Part shown: piece after piece, positions 59,039-64,000 of the stretch
Layout of the letters: each line of letters starts with the position of its first letter
Position numbering within the stretch: the first letter of the stretch is position 1
DNA from: an uncultured Coriobacteriaceae bacterium
GTDB taxonomy: Bacteria > Actinomycetota > Coriobacteriia > Coriobacteriales > Atopobiaceae
Assembly: GCA_902779675.1 (NCBI GenBank)
Contig: CACZCK010000005.1
Coordinates: 1 to 64,000 of the forward strand
Length of the DNA: 64,000 nucleotides
Direction of reading: 5' to 3'
Made by a program: the position numbers and the translations under genes
Notes under the pieces: model-generated
What the model was told of the DNA's origin: nothing
The model's input: only the letters and a program-made list of their open reading frames with translations
Databases searched by the model: none

Positions 59039-61204
59039 CTAGTCGCTCCTCACAAGGTTGGCGTAGGCCCCGTCGGCCGCGATCAGCTCCTGATGAGTGC
59101 CGCGCTCCACGACCTTGCCTTCGTCGAGGACCACGATCTCGTCGCAGTCGCGAATGGTGGAGAGACGGTGGGCCACCACGATGCAGGTGATCTCGCGGTC
59201 GCGGATGCGGCGGATGACCTCGGCTTCGGTCTGGGCGTCAAGGGCGCTCGTCGCCTCGTCAAGGATGATCACCGTGGGGTCCTGCGCAAGCACGCGGGCA
59301 ATCTCGAGGCGCTGCAGCTGCCCGCCGGAGAAGTTGCGCCCGCCCGGCAGGATGCGGCTGCCATAGCCGCCCTCGCGCGCCGCCACCACATCGTGGATGC
59401 CCGCGTCGCGGCAGGCCATGATGACCTCGTAGTCCTCGATGGAGCGGTCCCAGAGCTTGACGTTGTCGGACACGCTGTCGTCGAAGGTGACGATGTCCTG
59501 ATCGACGACCGCGAGCGAACCGCGCAGAACGGGCCGTGGCACCTCGGACAGGGGCACGCCGTCGAAGCGCACCTCGCCCGCCCAAGGCTGGTAGAGCCCG
59601 CTCACGAGACGGGCGATGGTCGACTTGCCGCAGCCCGAGCTGCCCACCAGCGCGACCCATTGGCCTGGCTCGAGATGCAGGTCGAAGTCCTCGATGAGCG
59701 GCGCCTCGAGCGTGGAGTACCCAAAGGTCACGCCCTTGAGGTCCACCTCGCCACGCAGCTTCTCGCGGCCGAACTCTGCGGCGTCGCCCTGCGTGTCCGA
59801 AGCGTCCTCGTAGGGCACATCGGGCTGATAGCGCAGCACGTCCTCGACGCGTTCCATCTGGGTCTGCATTTCCTGCACCGTCTGGCCCAGCGTGATGAAG
59901 CTGGACACCGGCATCATGAACGAGGCGAGCAGGCCCTGGAACGCCAGAAGCGAGCCAGTGGTAAAAGACCCATTGACGATGAGCCACACACCGAGCGCCA
60001 GCACGACGATGTCGACCAGCCTTCCGAGCATGAGCGGCACGGAGCCCAGGGTCTCGTTGATGTAGGCCATGCGCACGCGCGCGTCGTTGACCGAGGCCTG
60101 GTACCCCGCCCAGCGCTGGAAGTAGCCGTTCTCGGCACCGGCCGCCTTGATGGTCTCGATCATCTCGATGCCGCCCACGGTGGTCGCATACAGCTTGCCG
60201 GAGTCCATGGACATCGACCGCGCCACATTGACGCGCTTCTTGGAGATGTAGTGCGCCACCAGGGCATTGACGAGCACAGCGCTCACGCCCACGAGCGTGA
60301 GCGGCACGCTCTGACGGAGCATGACCACCAGATAGAGAACCAGCGTGACAGCGTTGACCAGCACCGGGGCGAGCTGCCCAATAAGGGTAAAGGCGATGGT
60401 CTCGTTGCTGCTCTGGCGCTGCTGCAGGTCGCCCACCATGCGCTGGGCGTAGAAGCCCACAGGCAGGTGGAGCAGGTGCCGCATGAAGCGACTCGAGCTG
60501 ACCACCGCAATCTTGCCCTGGATGCGCGAGAGGTTGACCGCCTCCAGGATGGAGACCGCCCCCAGGATGGCAGCGAGCAGTGCCATGAGCGCCACGAGGG
60601 GCTTGAGCCACTCGGGATTCTCGCCCGAGAGGATGCGGTCGAGAAAGACCCTCGACAGGGAGGTGTTCAGGATGCCCACCACCGAGGTAACGGCCGCCGT
60701 GGCCATGACGAAGGCGAGCGGTCCACCTAGCCCGTTGAGACGTTTGCGCACAAAGGCGACCTGGTCGGGAGCCTTGCCCCCCTTCTCGAAGGCGTCGGTG
60801 GGCTTGAACTCGAGCGTGATGCCCGTGAAGGACTTGTCAAACTCCTCGAGGGGGACCTTCACCTGGCCACGAGCGGGATCGTTGATGTAGGCGCAGTTGC
60901 GGCCGAAGCCTGTCAGCACCACAAAGTGATTGAAGTTCCAGAAGATGATGCAAGGGAGGCTCGCTTTGGAGGTCAGCGCCTTGGTGGAGTAGGTCATGCC
61001 CTTGGCAGTGAGGCCATAGCTTCGGGCGGCCTTGAGAACGTTGGAGGCCTTGGAGCCGTCGCGCGAGACGCCGCAGTCGACGCGGACCTGCTCGAGCGGG
61101 ACCCAGCGGCCATAGTAGGCAAGGATCATGGTGAGGCAAGCGGCGCCGCACTCCAGCGCCTCCATCTGCATGACCTGCGGAACGCTTCTGACGCGACGAG
61201 CCAT
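59039..61204 (-). CDS. NHLP-type bacteriocin export ABC transporter with C39 peptidase
   Basis: 721 residues. Residues 1-130 are a C39 double-glycine peptidase: ALECGAACL (catalytic Cys19), NHFVVLTG (His near 100) and YINDPARG (Asp). A six-segment membrane domain and an ABC ATPase follow (GSSGCGKST, SGGQLQRLEIARVL, VIILDEATSAL). C39 ABC transporters remove leaders at GG and export the product. This pairing is the NHLM-type bacteriocin export system. The GG-leader peptides at 50261 and 42534 are the obvious cargo. Confidence 0.87.
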   Translation of the reverse strand: MARRVRSVPQVMQMEALECGAACLTMILAYYGRWVPLEQVRVDCGVSRDGSKASNVLKAARSYGLTAKGMTYSTKALTSKASLPCIIFWNFNHFVVLTGFGRNCAYINDPARGQVKVPLEEFDKSFTGITLEFKPTDAFEKGGKAPDQVAFVRKRLNGLGGPLAFVMATAAVTSVVGILNTSLSRVFLDRILSGENPEWLKPLVALMALLAAILGAVSILEAVNLSRIQGKIAVVSSSRFMRHLLHLPVGFYAQRMVGDLQQRQSSNETIAFTLIGQLAPVLVNAVTLVLYLVVMLRQSVPLTLVGVSAVLVNALVAHYISKKRVNVARSMSMDSGKLYATTVGGIEMIETIKAAGAENGYFQRWAGYQASVNDARVRMAYINETLGSVPLMLGRLVDIVVLALGVWLIVNGSFTTGSLLAFQGLLASFMMPVSSFITLGQTVQEMQTQMERVEDVLRYQPDVPYEDASDTQGDAAEFGREKLRGEVDLKGVTFGYSTLEAPLIEDFDLHLEPGQWVALVGSSGCGKSTIARLVSGLYQPWAGEVRFDGVPLSEVPRPVLRGSLAVVDQDIVTFDDSVSDNVKLWDRSIEDYEVIMACRDAGIHDVVAAREGGYGSRILPGGRNFSGGQLQRLEIARVLAQDPTVIILDEATSALDAQTEAEVIRRIRDREITCIVVAHRLSTIRDCDEIVVLDEGKVVERGTHQELIAADGAYANLVRSD

Positions 61205-61212
61205 GCGAACCC

Positions 61213-61716
61213 CTAGTTGCCCATGATCAGCGAGATGGGAGCCACGCGCTCGGTGGTGATCCCCACGGCCAGCGGCACGCCCTCAGCGAGGCCCGAGACG
61301 TCGCCCGTAAAGCTCACCGGATAGGTCCAGTCACCACCGACGAGGACTGCCGTCAGGTAGTCGCTCGACAGGAGCTCGTGCACCTCGTCGTGCGAGAGCG
61401 GCACGGAGGCGACCTCCTCCACTCGCATCTGGGCGCCACCCACGCTGGCGACGTCACCCACGTGGACGCGCGCGACGTCCTCGGCGGCAAGGAAGCACAT
61501 GGGGCGGCCGTCTGCCACCACTCCCGTGGCGGTAACGTTGGTGGATACCGATCCAAAGAGGCCCCAGGCAAGAAGGCCTGCCAGCAGCACCACACAGGCG
61601 GCAAGCACGACCCATACGCTCGGGTTGGTCACGCGTACGTACTTGTCGAGGTCATCGGGACTCTGCAGCCGCTCCGAGGCGCGTTGGTTGAAGATCGACG
61701 GGGACGCCTGGGGCAT
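61213..61716 (-). CDS. short HlyD/NHLP secretion protein
   Basis: 167 residues. The N-terminus (FNQRASERLQSPDDLDKY) and membrane segment (VWVVLAACVVLLAGLLAWGLF) closely follow NHLP-system secretion proteins. Members normally have a long periplasmic coiled-coil hairpin (total about 250-400 residues), absent here. A single beta-rich lipoyl-like part remains (TGVVADGRPMCFLA ... VHVGDVA). The ATG overlaps the sigma-factor TGA by one base. It may be a minimal adaptor in a cell without an outer membrane. Confidence 0.7.
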   Translation of the reverse strand: MPQASPSIFNQRASERLQSPDDLDKYVRVTNPSVWVVLAACVVLLAGLLAWGLFGSVSTNVTATGVVADGRPMCFLAAEDVARVHVGDVASVGGAQMRVEEVASVPLSHDEVHELLSSDYLTAVLVGGDWTYPVSFTGDVSGLAEGVPLAVGITTERVAPISLIMGN

Positions 61717-62216
61717 CAGAGGCTCCTCTCGTAGACCTCGCGCATGCGGGCGACCGCGCGGGAGAGTACGGTCGACACCGTCGAGGCGTTCATCCCCATC
61801 TCCTCGGCAATCTCGACGTTGCGCTTGCCATCGCGATACTTCATGAGCACGAGCTCACGCTCACGGTCGTCGAGCGTCTTGAGGAGCATCGTGACGAGCT
61901 CGCGGTCGTCCAAGGCGTCATGCTCGTCGACCACGGCAAACGTCGACTCGGGAAGGTCGTCGATGGCGACCGTCGTGCGCGACTTGCGCCAGTAGCCCCT
62001 CATGCAGTTGATGGCAATCTTGACGACCCAGGTCGAGAACTTGGCCCGCGAGGGGTCGAAGCGGTCAAAGAAGCGCGCCGCCAGCAGAAAGGCCTCCGAG
62101 ACCACGTCCTCGGTGGCTGAGTCGTCGGACATGCGGACGCGCACGTAGTTGTAGACGATGGGATAGCTCTCGCGATAGAGCCTCGTAAACTCTCGCGCGC
62201 CTCTCCTAGAAGACAC
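61716..62216 (-). CDS. ECF-type sigma factor
   Basis: 166 residues from GTG 62216. Region 2 is FTRLYRESYPIVYNYVRVRM and the following SEAFLLAARFFDRFDPSRA; region 4 is DRERELVLMKYRDGKRNVEI with the HTH MGMNASTVSTVLSRAVARM. The open frame continues upstream without a plausible start. It heads the export genes and overlaps the next gene by one base. Its target promoters and anti-sigma factor are unknown, since a STAS/SpoIIE module usually acts on other sigma types. Confidence 0.8.
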   Translation of the reverse strand: MSSRRGAREFTRLYRESYPIVYNYVRVRMSDDSATEDVVSEAFLLAARFFDRFDPSRAKFSTWVVKIAINCMRGYWRKSRTTVAIDDLPESTFAVVDEHDALDDRELVTMLLKTLDDRERELVLMKYRDGKRNVEIAEEMGMNASTVSTVLSRAVARMREVYERSL

Positions 62217-62434
62217 GCCACCGTCTATGAGCGTAAACCTGCCCAAAGAGCGCCCCCTTGCCGCAACCCAACACCAAGCTGCCCGCCCCCCTGCCAAGGC
62301 CATGGCCTTTGCAGGAGACGCGGACACAACACAACTCGATTGAGTCGCTTGATATTGTATAGCAAGAATTGCTCCGAAAGGCATCCTTCGGAGGGGGCCA
62401 TCGCCCTACGGATACAGTTGACTCCCTACTGCCG

Positions 62435-62653
62435 TCAGAAGGGCCACCCAGGCTCGCCGGGACCAGGAACAAACAAGTCGCCGGCAGCAGACAGCATGTC
62501 GAGATCGTCTTCTTCTAAGGGCACGCCGTCTTCGTCGGAGGCAAGCTCCTCGAGGCAGCGCTCGAGCAAGGCGTCGCGAAACGCCTCGCTGCCGGCCGAG
62601 AAGTCGTGCTTCATGACTTGCCCAAGCATCTGTTCGAACTCCCGCTCGTCCAC
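62435..62653 (-). CDS. small acidic peptide, precursor-like
   Basis: 72 residues, strongly acidic. The middle part (AGSEAFRDALLERCLEELA) and EEDDLDMLSAAGD resemble the leader end of Nif11-like peptides, but with AAGD in place of GG. The tail is 14 residues, Pro/Gly/Trp-rich (VPGPGEPGWPF). GTG start with AAAGGAGG at 6 bases, a very strong site. It is 218 bp before the sigma gene. It might be a precursor, or a regulator of the sigma factor. Confidence 0.55.
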   Translation of the reverse strand: MDEREFEQMLGQVMKHDFSAGSEAFRDALLERCLEELASDEDGVPLEEDDLDMLSAAGDLFVPGPGEPGWPF

Positions 62654-62935
62654 GCTCCGCCTCCTTTCGTGCGGTCGTCTCTGCTTTTGCCCCTTATATG
62701 CACCTCGTTCGGGTCTCGTCTCAATAATAGGCGTTTAGTTTTCGGTTTTCCGCATTGGTCACAGCCATTTGGCCATTCCGTGTGCGAAGCGTCGCTATTC
62801 CTTCGTTACGTCAAGGCGCCTTCTCGTTCACAGGCGGCGCCATGCCACGAGGGCCTGCCCGTGACTGCTGATACTGTGGGCGTGATTATGCCTCCGCAAG
62901 CGGACCCGCTGGCGGCGTCGAGGGAGGGGTGCTCC
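62654..62935. other. 282-bp intergenic region
   Basis: Between the divergent acidic peptide gene and the frameshifted gene. Nothing else recognised. Confidence 0.3.
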
Positions 62936-63399
62936 ATGGTCCAACTCATGCAGGCGTATCGCAGCTGGATACTGGCACAACACATCGAGGGCTGCACGCT
63001 TTCCGAGGGCTCGGATGACAACGTCGTCATCTCCGGCGACCTCGTGAAGGGCTGGGTCAACTTCTACGACATCGACGGCGCATGCATCGTGGAGCTGCGT
63101 CTGGAGCGCGTGCTCGACGGCGAGCCTGCGTTCTTCCTACACTTCGAGCTCGAGGACATCGTGCGCGCCGAGAAGCTGTTTGGCGAGATGGCCGAAGCGA
63201 TCCACGACGCGACGCATCGGGAGATCAGGCATGTGCTGCTGTGCTGCAGCTGCGGCATGACCACCACCTTCTTTGCCATGAAGCAGAGGCCTTGTGCCCC
63301 GCCACGCCACAGCCGGCAACGTCGGCGGGCTCACCCTGTCGGTGTTCTCGGCCGCAGACAGCCTCGACCTCGTCGAGCGCGACGTCCAGACACGCGAGT
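62936..63399 (+). pseudogene. frameshifted protein with a PTS-IIB-like motif
   Basis: The first frame (ATG 62936, AGGGG at 6 bases) encodes about 115 residues ending in HVLLCCSCGMTTTFFAMK, a motif like the phosphocysteine loop of lactose/cellobiose-type EIIB. It then runs into shadow sequence. From about 63290 another frame gives plausible protein (ATAGNVGGLTLSVFSAADSL) and ends at TAA 63399. This suggests a frameshift or small deletion near 63285. The N-terminal 90 residues are not recognised. Confidence 0.5.
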
Positions 63400-63405
63400 A
63401 AAACA

Positions 63406-63429
63406 GGGGCGCAGGTTAGCCTGCGCCCC
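63406..63429 (-). terminator. intrinsic terminator of the phosphotransferase gene
   Basis: Perfect 10-bp arms (63406-63415, 63420-63429) with a 4-base loop; on the minus strand TGTTTTACT follows. 32 bp after the gene's stop. Confidence 0.8.
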
Positions 63430-63461
63430 ATCATGCAAACCCATTGGCACGCGCCTCACCA

Positions 63462-64000
63462 CTAGAGGCCGAGCGAACCGATCTCCTCGAGCAGCTCCGA
63501 GATGCGCCCCAGGCAGCGCTCCAACACGAGCTTGGCGTGGTCGGTGTCCTGCTGGCCGTGTGCCACCAGACGGCGCACCTGGCGCACCCTGCCCATAAAC
63601 TCCGCCTTACGCAGGACGTCGGCAAGATCCAGGCCGCGCTTCTGCGCATAGCGATCTGCCATGACCTCCCACAGCTCCACGCTCGTCTCGTATGAGAAGC
63701 CCAGGTACTTCTCGGCAATGGAGTGGTCGATCTCGCCGAAGCCAACATATGCGTTGTAGACCGGCCCCAGCTCGAGCACCGGGTTGCCATAGGCAAGGGT
63801 GTCCATGTCGATGAGCAGGGGCTCTCCGTTCTGGACCATGATGTTGCCGGCATGATAGTCGCCGTGGATGAGCAGGTCGTCTTCGGGAAGGTCCGCCACC
63901 AGGGCGTGGATGCGCCGATACGTCCCATCGTCAAGGAACCCGTCGAGCAAGGCGAAGTCGTCGAGCTGAATGCCGCGTGCGCTGGGCATGTCGCCAGTGC
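63462..64000 (-). CDS. APH-family phosphotransferase (partial)
   Basis: The C-terminal 179 or so residues of a protein running off the window. LLIHGDYHAGNIMVQNGEP is the Brenner motif with catalytic Asp, and LLIDMDTLAYGNPVLELGPVYNA is the metal-binding part. This matches the aminoglycoside-phosphotransferase-fold kinases of TIGR02172 type, which act on unknown small molecules. The frame is open at base 64000; the ATG at 63989 need not be the start. Confidence 0.8.
   Translation of the reverse strand, partial: TGDMPSARGIQLDDFALLDGFLDDGTYRRIHALVADLPEDDLLIHGDYHAGNIMVQNGEPLLIDMDTLAYGNPVLELGPVYNAYVGFGEIDHSIAEKYLGFSYETSVELWEVMADRYAQKRGLDLADVLRKAEFMGRVRQVRRLVAHGQQDTDHAKLVLERCLGRISELLEEIGSLGL

Noticed and set aside
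58979-60730. 583-codon plus-strand frame over the C39 ABC gene
   Set aside because: Shadow frame rich in His/Asp/Val; opposite strand has complete peptidase and ATPase motifs.

Overview
The window is a high-GC bacterial chromosome segment. Codon use, Actinobacteria-like protein families, many GTG and TTG starts behind strong Shine-Dalgarno sites, and gut-type sugar genes fit a Coriobacteriia (Olsenella/Atopobiaceae-like) organism. This placement is an inference: no rRNA or marker gene is present. I see no tRNA, rRNA or CRISPR array.

Layout. 0.1-3.5 kb: a minus-strand sugar set (RmlD-like reductase, mannose-6-phosphate isomerase, deoxyribose-phosphate aldolase) beside a divergent GntR/UTRA regulator. 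3.56-5.39 kb: a complete IS1182-like insertion sequence. 5.6-11.9 kb: a folate-dependent demethylase-like protein with a divergent LysR regulator, then a GH106-like rhamnosidase lipoprotein with a divergent TetR regulator. 12.1-16.5 kb: a two-gene conflict-type island (DUF3800 protein and a primase-helicase fusion) bracketed by two TPP-riboswitch-like RNAs. 16.5-25.7 kb: small accessory genes (HTH membrane protein, PAP2 phosphatase, methyltransferase, GrpB, CDP-alcohol transferase, GNAT, TetR, Cys-rich KTR, flavoprotein, erythromycin-esterase-like, HTH/zinc-ribbon, ATC hydrolase). 25.9-30.2 kb: GH1 phospho-beta-glucosidase, a dead PTS EIIC, and the TrkH/TrkA potassium system. 30.2-34.9 kb: an adenosine deaminase fused to a SLOG-like domain, among three copies of a nested-palindrome repeat. 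35-40.5 kb: a nuclease-helicase, a truncated AraC-type sensor and a second, larger isomerase. 40.7-48.6 kb: a repeat-rich lipoprotein, a double-glycine peptide, an L,D-transpeptidase, a YdcF-family membrane protein, an HExxH protein, gene remnants and MTA/SAH nucleosidase.

48.8-62.7 kb looks like one functional region. A minus-strand run (62.65 to 50.5 kb) encodes a small acidic leader-like peptide, an ECF-type sigma factor, a short HlyD-like protein, two NHLP-type export ABC transporters (one with a C39 peptidase), a STAS antagonist, a SpoIIE phosphatase/kinase, a lipoprotein and a second SpoIIE phosphatase/kinase. Facing it on the plus strand are a hypothetical gene, a second STAS protein, a VanX-like dipeptidase and a Nif11-type double-glycine precursor. 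My reading is a peptide maturation and export system under partner-switching control. No peptide-modifying enzyme is in the window.

The right end holds a broken gene with a PTS-IIB-like motif and a phosphotransferase that runs off the edge. The strongest candidates for new biology are the primase-helicase island with its flanking RNAs, the deaminase-SLOG fusion, the nested repeats and the NHLP/SpoIIE/STAS region.
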